This document shows, one piece after another, positions 11,785-22,933 of a stretch of DNA of 60,000 nt (position 1 is the stretch's first letter; each line of letters opens with the position of its first letter). The notes under the pieces are model-generated. The model was not told the origin of the DNA and searched no databases. It saw only the letters and a program-made list of their open reading frames with translations. A program made the translations under genes and the position numbers. This DNA comes from Membranipora membranacea. Its lineage: Eukaryota > Bryozoa > Gymnolaemata > Cheilostomatida > Membraniporidae. The stretch spans positions 15,870,948-15,930,947 of the forward strand of contig OU612071.1 of the NCBI GenBank assembly GCA_914767715.1. The letters run 5' to 3'.

Positions 11785-11940
11785 ACTATAATTGAGACTC
11801 ATGGTGGTATAGAGCGGACACCAGTCATGACACATCAAATATGCACCATAAGCACCTCCTCCGATAGTGAACTGTCACAAAAGTCACACTCTTATATCTG
11901 CTCAGCACTATGTTGTCACTGCACACTGTTGAATCGATAG
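11785..11940 (+). CDS. Candidate terminal exon of the same unrecognised gene
   Basis: A very strong polypyrimidine acceptor (TTTTTTTCTTCTTTTCAG, AG at 11783-11784) is followed by 51 codons and TAG at 11938-11940. The frame matches the phase-0 end of the exon at 7214-7350. The peptide starts TIIETHGGIERTPV, is rich in Ser and Thr, and finishes with a Cys-rich tail (YICSALCCHCTLLNR) that could be a lipidation or metal-binding end. No family is recognised. It could also be a false exon with a good acceptor by chance. Confidence 0.35.
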   Translation, partial: TIIETHGGIERTPVMTHQICTISTSSDSELSQKSHSYICSALCCHCTLLNR

Positions 11941-12619
11941 ATCAAAAAGTAGTGCCACATAAACTTTCCCCATATGATAATTGATAGGGATGGGCACATG
12001 CTCTCATTTTATCAAAGTTTCAAGCTGTTCAGTGTTCACATTTGTTTTGATATATCAATTGACTCAGGGCATTTCTTGCGCCTACTGGTATTTTATTATC
12101 CTGTTGACAATCGCAATAGACCTTCTAGGGTTGTTGATTGTGAATGCCAATGTTTTGTGGGTTAACATATGCGAAGAATAACATCTCAACTTTTTGGTCT
12201 TTTCTACTGATTCAATTTTTTTTTTGACAGTTTATTATTCTCACCTCGTCGATTATTCATAATTTTTCATTCCAATGCTTTGCATCCTATTCAGGTATCA
12301 GTGAACTTTAGTTCAATGCAGGTATTCCTACTGTGGATGAACATGTATATCAGTTATATTTAAGAGTACGATGAATACGACTTGTTTTATAAAATAAACA
12401 GCTTTCAATTCATTTCCAAAACATGATCAAAAGGTTCATCACTCGACAAATAGGCTGAGCACTAGGTTCATGTTGATGCACTGATCTTACATCTTGTCAT
12501 ATATCATTAGATGATACATTTTGTTGTTGGTTGTCACTGAACTGTGTGGGTGGGTCCGGTTGAGGTTGGTGAGAGGGTCGGTCGGTCTACCTCTGTGTGT
12601 CCGAAACAAGAAGTGTCAT
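11941..12619. other. Non-coding stretch, possible 3' UTR
   Basis: No coding exon is supported. Short overlapping ORFs at 11974-12181 in two frames show no motifs. An AATAAA occurs near 12391-12400 (ATAAAATAAACAG) and could end a transcript from the exon at 11785. Confidence 0.3.
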
Positions 12620-13725
12620 TTTTTAGCGTGGATGGCTTTCATTAGCTATTTGTTGGCTGAAGATGTTCTGGGCATGGAGTGCAAGCTCTGAATTTTATGG
12701 TATGTGGGTAGAGAGAAGCAAGGTAAATCAAACCAAGGAGTAACAGCTGCCCCTGTTACTTCTTGATCAAACAGACCTATAGTTTAATGACACAATAGAA
12801 GTCGTTTGTACAGAATGTCTGGAGGTCACTGTAAATTATAAATAAATATCAATGCAGGCGATAATATTAAGCTGAGAGCTTTGAAAGATTATCTGCTACA
12901 AGGCTGTCCAGGCAATTATTTATCGCTATAAATCTCAACTGATGTAATGGCCCTACAAGCCCCTAATCTGGCAACCCAGCCGCCTGTCTAAGCTACCGTT
13001 CTCATAGATAACAGAATAAATATCGGTGTGGGTATTCCTTTGGCAGGAATTTGTTGAAATGATTGGAACAAGGAGTAAAAGTACTCCTTGATTGGAACTC
13101 CAGACTATAGATGCATTGTGGAAATCCTGTCGTAAGGGTCGAAACTTCTAGGAAATGTATTTGGTAGACGACATGGAACTGATCGATGTCGTTTCGCCCG
13201 ATACTAGCCACATCACTCAATTACATGCAATTGATTTGAAATAAAATGTTAAAAAAATTAAACCTTTATAGTTGAAAATTGTATTAATCTGGAGTAGGTT
13301 GGTGAAATCAGTCTTGATATTCATTGATAAACCTTTAGGTTGAAAGAACTTTCAACACACCAAACTTTTCAATGCATGCATTCAATGGCTACAATGTACA
13401 GTTTAATCTGCCCAATCACTTTCAATGAGATTAGCTTATTGAATCAAACAAGATTCTCATTGTCTATATGCCAATTGTTTACCTTTTACTTGACATCAAC
13501 ATCTTAGCCAAGCATCTGAGTTCAAGCATAATTGGATGTATTGTTGTTATCCAATTTGTTTACCCATGAAGTCATAATCAAGATAAGCCAGTCAGAATGT
13601 TAATTTTGTTGACATTGGCATTCATAGGCAACCTGCACTGAACTTAACAAACCGTTACCAGTAGATTTAAAAATGGACAACCCTTTGGGTAAACACACAG
13701 ATTATCGTAATGAGCTAGCAGCAGA

Positions 13726-13783
13726 TTATCAAGAGCTGAGCCAGATACAACCACTGTATGTTGTATCTGGCTCAGCTCTTGTA
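13726..13783. repeat. Short perfect hairpin inside the foldback arm
   Basis: CAAGAGCTGAGCCAGATACA and its reverse complement flank a loop of a few bases. The equivalent place in the copies at about 49290 and 50290 has only one arm, so the second arm was added here, probably by template switching. Confidence 0.85.
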
Positions 13784-15028
13784 GTTGACCAAGTAGCAGC
13801 GGAAAATCAATGAAACATTGTTGCAAATACTGGATAATAAGGGTGCCAGAGATTTTTGTTGCAAAGCAATCTCATTCTTGGCATAGTTACTCTGTACTAT
13901 GATGAGCTTGGAAGCAGAGTTTGGTGAAATAATTTGATAAAACTAACAAATGGAATTTGGTCAACTATCTAGTATTTTTTATAAAAAGTTAAAACTTCCC
14001 GTCTGTCAAAGTTAAAACTTCTGTCAAAGAATGATCATGATCATGATCACCAAAACAAGCATCATTGTAAACATGTACATTCGCAAAATTAAAAACTCAT
14101 CGCATTCATTATCAGCAGCAAAAGACAGGAAGTTAGGTCAGCTTACGATGACATCCTGTCTCTCTAATTCCACAAGTGTGTCATGATGACTTGTTACAAG
14201 TGCAATGGAATGTGTGTGAAGGATTAACTACCAGCGACAATAAATTTGATAATTAAAAATTTTGACAAGGAATATTGAGGTAATTAAGTCATTATGCCTG
14301 TTAAGGGCTAGCCTCCCTGCTTGTGGCACACAAGCTGACAGCTTAAAATGTATTATTGTAAATGTTGTTGTCACTAGTCTAACATTTTAATACTATCTGT
14401 ACTAGTGCCAACACCTGCTAGGGAACTACCATCCAAGAGCGAGAGAGAAAAATGTCGCAATTGCTTCCTGTACACCATATAACTGGGATGGCTGGGAATG
14501 ATAAAGTTTAACATCAAGAGCTCCTTTGTAGACAGGTAATGAATATATACCAGGCTTACAATAGATTTACCTTTGCCTCTCTCTACCCACATACCATAGC
14601 ATTCAGAGCTAAATCCTTGCTCAGAGCCGTTCAATCTCAAAAATCCCAAGGAGCGTAGATTAAGACTATGCCAATAATCAGTATTAATACTACATGCTTT
14701 GACACCAAGTATGTTTTTGAGCATCAGTCAGCATATTTTCGGTAGTTCTGAGGAGAATATGGCCTCATTCGCATATCACTTTTCTCCACTTAGGCATGTA
14801 GGGCGATTAAAACAAAGTAGATCCTCGCTCAACTGGTGAGCGATGTTGTACTTTTTTATTAGTAGCAAAGTTTTGTGATAATTCTGCTAGCATAATTTAG
14901 CTGATGTATTCTATTTATGCAGTTGCTGCCTACATTCTCAGATTGCACAAGATATAACGTAGGGTACGGCACAAAACAGAAGAGTTGAACATAGGTATTT
15001 TGTCGGATCATCATACTCAATACTGATA

Positions 15029-17025
15029 GGCCAGAAGCAGCTATACCATAAGTTTTTATGGCACGGACAGTATTTGATGGCAGGATACTGATCATGTTTT
15101 ATACTTCATTGGTGTATGTTCTGTAAAATTCACCGGGTGTACCCAGTTGTAGTGGTCATATTTAGAAATTAAAAGGTGTTTTGTATTGGCATTATATGTG
15201 TGGGGAAATAACTCCTATTCTGTGTTATCTAAGTAATCTAATCATCAGGGAATTCCAGGTTGATATTGCATTGTGGGATTTTGTTGACATGGCAATTAAT
15301 TCACTGAGTAAAGGCTGCTCGTATAAGACCAGCACAAAATGAAAAATTTCAATTGAATGATGTCAAACTTCTTATGGGACTAGTATCAAAGATTATAAAT
15401 ACTTGATGGCAGGATACTTGATGCAAGTATGATATTGTATGGTCTTAAGACCACTGTCTTGGGGCAATTACAAACAACATTTTTGACGTTTCAATTGCCT
15501 CTTATGTCATTTTTAGCTGGATATCTTTGCATAACACATGAGCAAAGAGCTCAATGAGTGCCTCACTTTTCAGAAAGAAACCAAACTGTCAGAGTCTGAA
15601 AAACTTAGATATGCCAGCTTCGCATACTTTCCTAACATGCTAATGACATGATATGGGGATATGCGGTAGCGCTGTCTCTCATCAACCATCTCATGCAATG
15701 ATAAAACATATACAATGTAAAACCCAGTACTATAGTCTTGACTTGTGCCAACTGCCCACTAATCACATATCGATAGTGTGAATATTTGGGATATGCAGTA
15801 GTGCTGCGGCTGACCTCTTCAACTGGGTACACACGTTTTTCCTACATCAAATTTGTCTCACGCTATCATGTTTTGAGCAGTCTTATGTCTGGGCTGCTTT
15901 TTGTCTTGTTCTCGTTGAGATGTAGTGCTGTCGCTGACCACCTTTTAAAATGATGTGATATAATATCTTGTTAAAATCATACATATAGTCGTGTTTCCTG
16001 CTGACCATATTAATCACTTGACATTTCACTTACCTAACCGATTGTGAAGAAAATTGCAGGTATGCTGCCGCTGACATGATTGCTACAACCGGATTCACTC
16101 TCAGTTTTGGATTCAGCACGTTGTTCTACCCTAGATATACCCTCGTTTTAAACTCGAAACATTTCACTTATTATTAGCGATTTTGAGAAAAATTGCGATA
16201 TGCTGCTGTGCTGCCGATCTTCTGCTGACATGATTGCTACGACTGGGTACACTAGACCAAGTTTGGTTCATTTGCCTGCATTCCAAGCTGTGGCTCCCGA
16301 TCCACTGGTCACGCCGTGACCAGTGGATTGGGAGCAATAGGCATGCAGGTAATTGGATAAAACTTGTTCTAGGTTACACCCTATTTCTTTATATTCAGTA
16401 CGTTGTTATACCCTTGAAACACCTTTTATTTAAACTTAAATATTTCACTCATTAAAAGCATTTTTTATAAGAAATGAGGATATGCTGCCGCGCTGCCGCT
16501 GACATGATCGCTGCAACTGCGTACAACCTTAATTTTGGATTCACCACGTTGTTCCACCCTAGAAACACCTTTTATTGAATTCTTAACATTTCACTTATTA
16601 TATGCAATTTTGAGAAATATTGCGGATATGCTGCCGCAAGACAGTATCATACTAACCTCATCAAGATCTGACATTATACTTATTGAAAATTTTAAACTTG
16701 TCCTAATCTAACACGAGCAGACTTCTGCGAGTTTACTTGGTAAATAAATTGGCAAGTCAACAAAATCCCCACAATGCAGTTTCAATCTGGAATTTCCTGA
16801 AGATTAGATTAGTAAGATTACACAGAATAGGAGTTATGTCCCCACATATATAATGCAGAAACAAAACACCTTTTAATTTCTAAATATGACCACTACAACT
16901 GGGTACACCCGGTGAATTTTACAGAAGAAACATCAATGAAGTATAATATGCGATCAGTTTCCTGCCATCAAAAGTTGTCAGTGCCATTATTTTATAGAGC
17001 AGTTACAGCTAGGCTGCTTCTGGCC
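15029..17025. mobile_element. Nested 2.0-kb non-autonomous TIR element (TA duplication)
   Basis: Inverted repeats of about 280-295 bp begin GGCCAGAAGCAGC at 15029 and end GCTGCTTCTGGCC at 17025, with TA on both sides (15027-15028 and 17026-17027). The intact foldback copy at about 51580-51605 gives the empty site (ATTACTAAGAGTTTTC), which defines the insertion boundaries well. The interior carries degenerate tandem repeats and no transposase, so it is a non-autonomous DNA transposon. TA duplication fits Tc1/mariner-like or related superfamilies, but the TIR sequence alone does not decide. Confidence 0.75.
16010..16640 (+). repeat. Degenerate tandem repeats of about 160 bp inside the nested element
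   Basis: About four diverged units carry the same ordered landmarks: ACATTTCACTTA, a GATTTTGAGAAAAATTGC-like stretch, ATGCTGCCGCTGACATGAT and a CACGTTGTTCTACCCTAGA-like stretch. Inside one unit (about 16280-16350) is a hairpin around CCACTGGTCACGCCGTGACC. Confidence 0.7.
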
Positions 17026-17439
17026 TACAAGAGTTTTCTGTGCATACAAAAATTGTGAGGAGGACAATTCGAATGGAAAGCTTTCGAGTTCCATCATGAT
17101 GAAACGAAAAGAAAAGATTTGCCCCAGCAGGGATTTGAACCTAAGCCTTCCGTGACATAGACTTTGATGCTACCTACCTTGCACAGCAATATCTAATCAT
17201 TGTAGCAGCTAACTAGCCTGGTCATCTAAATACAAACTCATTGAATACAGTGTCAATATAATATTGACTAGAACTGTAAAGGCTTATACTATAACAATAC
17301 AATAGCAATAATGAATGAAGTTTATTTGGCAGGCAGGGTTAATTATATAATAATGTTGCTGGTTGGGTAATGATATATGGGGCATGAAACTGTGTATGTC
17401 CTGAAAATCTGAGGTCTGTAGCTCAATAATTGCTTATTA

Positions 17440-18612
17440 TGCCAGCTACAAAAGAAGCTTTCTCTAAAGCATCACAAATCAGTAAAATAATGTGTAGGCA
17501 CATTTTCTTTTGAGCAGCAGCATGGCTTCGAATGGCCTGACACCACATATTTTTATATCATTGGATTGCTCATCTTCTGAGGAACACAGTGGTTACTTTC
17601 TTTAGTAAACAAGGAAAATATCTACCAACATATCGAAAGCTTTATTGAAAACAGCTAAAAAATGATATAAATTGCTGCCCTGCTGCCGGCTTATGTATGC
17701 AATTATTCCACTCTCATCGGGGGCAAAGAAATACACAGTTTGTGAGTGTGTCCTGTAGCTCAATATTTGCTTATGCCAGCTACAAAAGAAGCTTTTTCTA
17801 AAGCATCAAAAATCAGTAAAATAATGTGTAGCCAAATTTTCTTTCGAGCAGCAGCATAGCTTCTAAAGGTCTGACAGCACAAATTTTTATATCATTGAAT
17901 TGCTCATCTCCCGAGGAACATAGTGTTATCTTTTTTAGTAAAAAAAGAAAACATCTGCCAACATTTCGAGAGCTTTAGTGAAAACAGTTTAAAAATGATA
18001 TAAATTGCTGCCCTGCTGCCGGCATCCTCTCTACAATCATTATGATTTATAGCCATATTGAGAGTATAAAAAATTTGGCACCAACTGGGGTCGAACCCAG
18101 AGCTCTACGGTGACAAAATAGAGACTTATCCACTGAGCTACACAGATATGATGTATCACATAGGTGGGCAACCTTTTTTGAAAAAGGCCACATTTTACGC
18201 AGGCTCAGCTCAAAAGGCCTCAACACATATTTCAAACATAAATTTGGAATGTGAGGTATATTTTGGCTCTGTATATTTTGTACAAACTAAATCAGAATAT
18301 GTGTCAATAAAAACTGTAGTATGTTGCGAAAAAAATTGACTCGCATGAGCTCAAACAAAATACTAATATTTATCTAATCTTCTGAAGTTTTGTGACATTA
18401 AGCTACAATTATAATCTTTCATGTGTTTGAGCAAAGGACAAGGGGAAGTTTTCAATTGTCGAATGAAGGAACTCTGTAACATTTCAGATAAAATTCCGGA
18501 GCACTTGTAACATGACAACTTTTTGTTACAAAGCTGACTGCATAAGCTAAAACTAAATAATTAAATATTTATCTAATCGTCTGAAGTTTCGTGACATTAA
18601 GTTAAATTTACA
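17440..18612 (+). repeat. 1.17-kb segmental repeat, copy 1
   Basis: Matches about 27195-28362 in direct orientation with only scattered differences. It contains two tandem subunits of about 300 bp (from about 17440 and about 17760, each ending CTGCCCTGCTGCCGGC), a tRNA-like SINE head and the left end of a hAT element. The match stops at GTTAAATT-ACA near 18612, just before the BEL insertion. Confidence 0.85.
18075..18148 (-). mobile_element. tRNA-like SINE head, minus strand
   Basis: The reverse complement shows an A box, TGTAGCTCAGTGGATAAG, and a B box, CTGGGTTCGACCCCAG, which forms a T-arm-like hairpin. Acceptor-stem pairing is not evident and a near-identical copy lies at 27825-27898 inside the segmental repeat. 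I therefore read it as a SINE or tRNA-derived fragment, not a functional tRNA. Confidence 0.6.
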
Positions 18613-18647
18613 ATCAATCAATCTTATTAAATGTAGTCTACACTAGT

Positions 18648-19184
18648 TGTAACTGCGTTGGGCTGCTGGATTTGTCCTGCCTATCGCTGGGTGTACATGC
18701 TAATTGGGCTGTCATTGTATGGCTTTGGTGCGTTTGGGGCTTTGTAGCTATTGTGCCCAATTAGATGCACTGTGTATGTGACACTGTGGATATAATACCT
18801 TAGTTGCCCTCTGGAGCTCTGCGATGATTCATGTTGTAAATGTAATTTTAAATGCTCCGCGTTCATAAAAATGTTTATTAATTTCTGGGCAAAGGTAAAT
18901 TTGAATAAGATTAGGGAACTTCAATGGTAAGCTTTATTACTTTATTTTCTTGATTAACTTCCAATTGAGTAATTAATTGATTGAGATCAGTTTGAGTAAA
19001 TATTAGATTAAAGTAGTTAAATGGATTACGATGGCTAATATTGAGGCACTTTTTTAACATCTTTACCTGCACCTGATTATTCACCTCTTTTATTACAGTT
19101 TCACGGCGGTTCAGTAACACCAATAAATCATTGCCAGTGACACAAAGTTCACTAAATTGAAACAAACACCTCAGGCTCAGAACA
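18648..19184 (+). repeat. BEL element 5' LTR
   Basis: Begins TGTAACTGCG and ends CTCAGAACA, 537 bp, matching 26202-26738. It contains a TATA-like GGATATAATACC near 18790 and an AATAAA near 19121. Minus-strand ORFs inside it are shadows repeated in both LTRs. Confidence 0.95.
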
Positions 19185-19876
19185 GTGAAACATTCCCACA
19201 GTACTGGCACTGCTCTCCACGGACTGGCTTACTCACAACATTCGCAACTATGAACGCATACTCTACGGCAATTCGCATCAATACCTAGATGCAGTGGATT
19301 AATTCAATCGTATCCACCACCAAGCCAGCCATCAGTGACACTCTTAAATCATAAAGCCACACTTGCCGTTTACTCCTAACGTAAAGCATCATGGAGTTAA
19401 TACAGCAAAGTTAAAATCTCTTGACTACACTTTGCATGGCTCGAGTGTCACCTGCAGTGCCAGAAATAGAAATACATATATATATATATATTCTGTTATA
19501 TATATATATATCTCTCTCTCGTCAGCTGACGCATCTTCAATCTACATCACAGCTGACAATAACACTAACTTTAATCTAAAGGATTAAAATAATCTACAAT
19601 CATCAAAGGACGACGGAGCACTTTCTTTCACTATTATCACAGGTGCGTGCCTCAATAATTTTAAGCCGTCGATTTTTGTAGGTCATTTTTTTTGAAAATA
19701 TTCACAAGGTCACATATATAGTGTAGCTTCTTGGGCATTGGTTGCGCGGTCTCGGGTGTGTCCTGTGCTGGGCATTGACTGTTCATTGGTTTGTGCATCC
19801 GGCGATTGCTGGGGCCGATCTTGTGTGCTCATCATTTGCTGCACTCCTGTCCATCGATTCTTGCGGTGTTGTCACT
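19185..19876 (+). other. BEL leader region
   Basis: Non-coding DNA between the 5' LTR and the first AUG of gag at 19877, with a TA-rich tract at about 19474-19510. I do not recognise a primer-binding site directly after the LTR. Confidence 0.6.
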
Positions 19877-22519
19877 ATGGCCGGTCATGAGTTTTCTCGG
19901 GCGGAGCTTGAGGCTCTCAGGGTTTCGGATTTGAGGGAGATTCTGAGAGCTATGGATTTGCCAGTGGCTGGTCTTAAACTTCAGTTGATTGAGAGAATTA
20001 TAGAAGCTCAATATAACTATAAAACTAAGGCAGTCGTGCTAGAATTACAGCTGTCTCATCTAGAAAACTCGTGTAAAGAATTAGAATTATCAAGATTCCT
20101 CAGAAATATGGTTAATCTTGACAGTACCAGAGTGAATGTACCTAGTCAACAGAACGCTGCTAGTAATATGCCGCGTCAACATAATGTGCCTAGTGTTCAA
20201 AGAATAAACATTCCCCATAGACAAGGTGGAGATAATCCACCACAAATTCAGGTCAATGCTAATTTGAGTAGGCATCATTTACAAGACATGGACTTAACAT
20301 TAGCAGGGTCAGAGGCTAACAATAGCATTCAGTGTGGCGAAGTGAAAGCTAATCACCATTCTATTGTTAGATCAGTAGCTACCTCCGATAGTTCAGATTG
20401 GCTTATCAAACGCTCAAAACCTGAGCAAGCTATTACTTCGCTACGACCCATCCAGTCTCGTGCTGAGTCAGACCATAATTACCCTGCTACTGCTCAAAGG
20501 CCTGCTAGATACAATACCTGGCTTTCTAAACCCAAGCTGACTGTTGAAGATAGATCTAATAACGCTAGGGTTTCAGATTGGCTTATACCTAGTCAACAAG
20601 CTGTAAGCTGTAAACTAGATTTAGGAGTTGCCCATAATCAGTCTATACCAAATCAAACCGATATGACGTTATGTGCATCTAATCACTGTGCTCCCCATGT
20701 CTCCCACAGTTGCTCCCACAGTGAAAGTGCAGATAATTCCAAAGCTGATTCTCTATTCCGTGCCCAGGAGCATAGAGAGTTAGTTGAAGCCATAAGGGCT
20801 CCAGGTATAAATCCTCCAGTATTCTCAGGTGATTTGATAGATTATCCAAGGTGGAGAAAGGCATTTAATGTCTTCATAAATCAACGGGTCAATCCTTCCT
20901 CTAGCGATAAGCTGTACTATCTAGACAAATATACAGCTGGTCCAGTAAGCGAGGTAATTCAATCATATATCTATCTAGACTCAGAATCGGCCTACCAAGA
21001 TGCCTTGAAGGACATAGAAAACTTGTATGGGAATAATTTTCTGGTAGCTGAAGCTTTCAAGAAAAAGCTATTATCCTGGCCGAAAATACAAATCAATGAC
21101 TCAAGAGGTATATTTAGTCTGACCAACTTCCTAAAGCAATGTCGTACTGCGATGAATGATATTAGCGATCTCAAGTGTCTAGATCTACCTGAGAAGAATC
21201 AACAAATTGTTAGGCTTCTTCCTGATTACAAATCCAGGCAGTGGAATTCCAAATCTACTGATTATCAGATCAAGCATGGAAATTCTTTCCCTCCATTCAG
21301 TTACTTTGTAGAGTTTTTGATGTTCGAGTCAGCCAAAGCGAATAACCCAATAACTTCTGTGAATGCTTTGAGAGAGACCCAAGTCTCTGACAAATCAGGT
21401 CACAGCCAATCTAAATCTAAAACTAACCGTGATAGCTCAAACGTTAACAAATATGCGGTTACACATCACACCACCACAACCAACAAGACAAAACCTAAAG
21501 AGAATCGTAAATGTTGTTTATGTAACACAGCTGATCATTTCTATGTCTCCAAATGTCAAACCTTCAAGGATCACAATGTCGATGATCGTTGGAAGGTAGT
21601 ACAAACCCATAAGCTGTGCCATCGATGCCTTGGGCCTAATCACCCACAGAGTAAGTGTAACAAAGATTGGAAGTGTAGTAAATGTTCTAAACAGTATCAT
21701 CACACGCTACTCCACAGAGAATCGATGGCACCAGCTGGGTTTCCTACTTCAACAAACACTGTGTGCAACGCAACACAAGAGCAAGTATCAACAGATTCAG
21801 GGTGTATATTTTCACCAATTATTCCTGTCTGGGTGTCTTCATTGTCAGACCCTAACAATGAGATTCTCACATATGCCATGATCGACTCTCAGTCTAATCG
21901 GACATTTATTACCGAGGATTTAGCAAGTTTAGTGAATTCCAAATCATCTCCAGCTAACTTAGAAATCTCAACTATGACCAGTGTTAGAAAACCTGTAGCC
22001 TGTCATGTATTCTCAGAGCTAAGAGTAAGAGGTTTCTATAGTTCAGTATTCTATGATCTACCTATGACATTCACTCGACAACAAATTCCATGCTGTGTGT
22101 CCGATATACCATCAACTGAAAATATTCACAACATAAGTCACCTAGAAAATATACGAGACTACATAGCTCCAAAGCTGAACTGTAGTCCTGGTTTGCTGTT
22201 GGGTAGGGATTGTCATAAGGCAGTCATTATTCAGAAAGTCATCGAACCACCGGAAGATTGTGCTGCTCAAGCCATCAAATATGCTCTAGGGTGGACTGTC
22301 GTTGGACCTAGTCAGCCAAGTTCCAATACCTTATTTACTGATCAAGTAGGGGTGAGCCATTACACCTATTCTGTGCCTAAATTATCAGATGAAAATCCAA
22401 CGACATCTATTTGCTTCAAGACCCAAATCAATGATGTCACACCTAGAGAACTTGATGAAGCAAATAGATGGTTTGGAGTTTCAGGAGTCCAACATTACAG
22501 GTCCAACCTCTCAAGATGA
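19877..22519 (+). CDS. gag-pro: BEL gag-protease polyprotein (first open segment)
   Basis: The AUG at 19877 gives about 880 residues; the open frame extends further upstream, but without another AUG. Residues about 5-45 (FSRAELEALRVSDLREIL to GLKLQLIERI) resemble a SAP-type helix-extension-helix. A DUF1759-like Pao gag region lies at about 308-485 (FSGDLIDYPRWRKAF onwards). Cys/His zinc-finger clusters follow at about 545-615 (CCLCNTADH...C, CHRCLGPNHPQSKC, CSKCSKQYHHTLLH). An A17 aspartic protease follows, with its active-site motif MIDSQSNRTF at about 667. Gag packages the RNA and the protease cleaves the polyprotein. The frame ends at 22519, where the family continues into reverse transcriptase, so this end reflects a frame change, not a natural stop. 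Confidence 0.85.
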   Translation: MAGHEFSRAELEALRVSDLREILRAMDLPVAGLKLQLIERIIEAQYNYKTKAVVLELQLSHLENSCKELELSRFLRNMVNLDSTRVNVPSQQNAASNMPRQHNVPSVQRINIPHRQGGDNPPQIQVNANLSRHHLQDMDLTLAGSEANNSIQCGEVKANHHSIVRSVATSDSSDWLIKRSKPEQAITSLRPIQSRAESDHNYPATAQRPARYNTWLSKPKLTVEDRSNNARVSDWLIPSQQAVSCKLDLGVAHNQSIPNQTDMTLCASNHCAPHVSHSCSHSESADNSKADSLFRAQEHRELVEAIRAPGINPPVFSGDLIDYPRWRKAFNVFINQRVNPSSSDKLYYLDKYTAGPVSEVIQSYIYLDSESAYQDALKDIENLYGNNFLVAEAFKKKLLSWPKIQINDSRGIFSLTNFLKQCRTAMNDISDLKCLDLPEKNQQIVRLLPDYKSRQWNSKSTDYQIKHGNSFPPFSYFVEFLMFESAKANNPITSVNALRETQVSDKSGHSQSKSKTNRDSSNVNKYAVTHHTTTTNKTKPKENRKCCLCNTADHFYVSKCQTFKDHNVDDRWKVVQTHKLCHRCLGPNHPQSKCNKDWKCSKCSKQYHHTLLHRESMAPAGFPTSTNTVCNATQEQVSTDSGCIFSPIIPVWVSSLSDPNNEILTYAMIDSQSNRTFITEDLASLVNSKSSPANLEISTMTSVRKPVACHVFSELRVRGFYSSVFYDLPMTFTRQQIPCCVSDIPSTENIHNISHLENIRDYIAPKLNCSPGLLLGRDCHKAVIIQKVIEPPEDCAAQAIKYALGWTVVGPSQPSSNTLFTDQVGVSHYTYSVPKLSDENPTTSICFKTQINDVTPRELDEANRWFGVSGVQHYRSNLSR

Positions 22520-22933
22520 TCTAAAGTTTATGAATATATTAGATCAGTCCACATGCCAAGATGATAGGGGTTTTTATGTCATGCCATTGCCGTTTAAGCA
22601 GAGTGGTATACTACTAGACAGTACTAACTATGAACCCGTTCTGAAGCGCTTCCATGGCCTGCTGGCCCAGTTTAAGCGAAGGGATGATGAGTACAAGCGA
22701 AAATACAGCGAATTCATGAACGGTTTCATAGCTAGGGGTGAAGCAGAGATAGTACCACAAGCTGATCTCGAAAGGGGGGAGGGTTGTTGGTATTTACCTC
22801 ATCATGGTGTGCTCCACAAAAAGACCAAAAAACTCAGATGTGTGTTCGATTGCTCTAGTGAGTATATGGGACAGTCTCTAAACGATAAACTACTACCGGG
22901 ACCAGACTTAACAACTCACTACTGGGTGTTCTG
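22470..22933 (+). pseudogene. BEL pol segment: start of reverse transcriptase, in a different frame
   Basis: From about 22470 the similarity continues in a second frame. Recognisable pieces are a run of acidic, hydrophobic residues followed by SQDDLKFMNILDQ, then FYVMPLPF, GCWYLPHHGV and LRCVFDCSSEYMGQSLND. These are typical of the region before and at the start of Pao reverse transcriptase. The frame closes with a stop at 22932-22934. Similarity resumes in another frame at 22934 after GPDLT, so a small indel sits near 22905-22915. A programmed shift at both places is unlikely; mutation or assembly error is more probable. Confidence 0.75.

Larger units (their letters stand above)
12620..17395. 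mobile_element. Partial foldback DNA element (CACTG family), third copy, interrupted
   Basis: Segment 12620-12735 matches the left arm of the complete foldback at 47610-52014. Segment 12736 to about 13385 corresponds to its central loop in reverse. From about 13386 to 17395 it matches the right arm, interrupted by a 2.0-kb insertion at 15029-17025. The distal end (GGGCATGAAACTGTG near 17385-17395) resembles the terminal repeat of the complete copy. ORFs within it, such as the minus-strand one at 14374-14724, recur in the other copies but with differing frames and ends. They are repeat sequence, not genes. No transposase is visible. Confidence 0.7.

Noticed and set aside
14374-14724. ORF family with YMVYRKQ and GVGTS.DSIKM motifs (also 48408-48710 and 50899-51120)
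   Set aside because: Copies sit in foldback arms, differ in start and frame, and have no known domain; repeat conservation explains the similarity.
18075-18148. Possible functional tRNA genes at the tRNA-like sites (also 27825, 37668, 47888, 53840)
   Set aside because: A and B boxes are present but acceptor stems do not pair convincingly, and most sites recur with shared non-tRNA flanks, as SINEs do.
18681-18866. Minus-strand ORF found twice (also 26235-26420)
   Set aside because: It lies inside the two LTRs of the BEL element; its repetition reflects LTR identity, not a gene family.
19742-19876. Upstream extension of BEL gag with a signal-peptide-like start
   Set aside because: The frame begins at TTG, not ATG; the first AUG is 19877 and begins the SAP-like domain.
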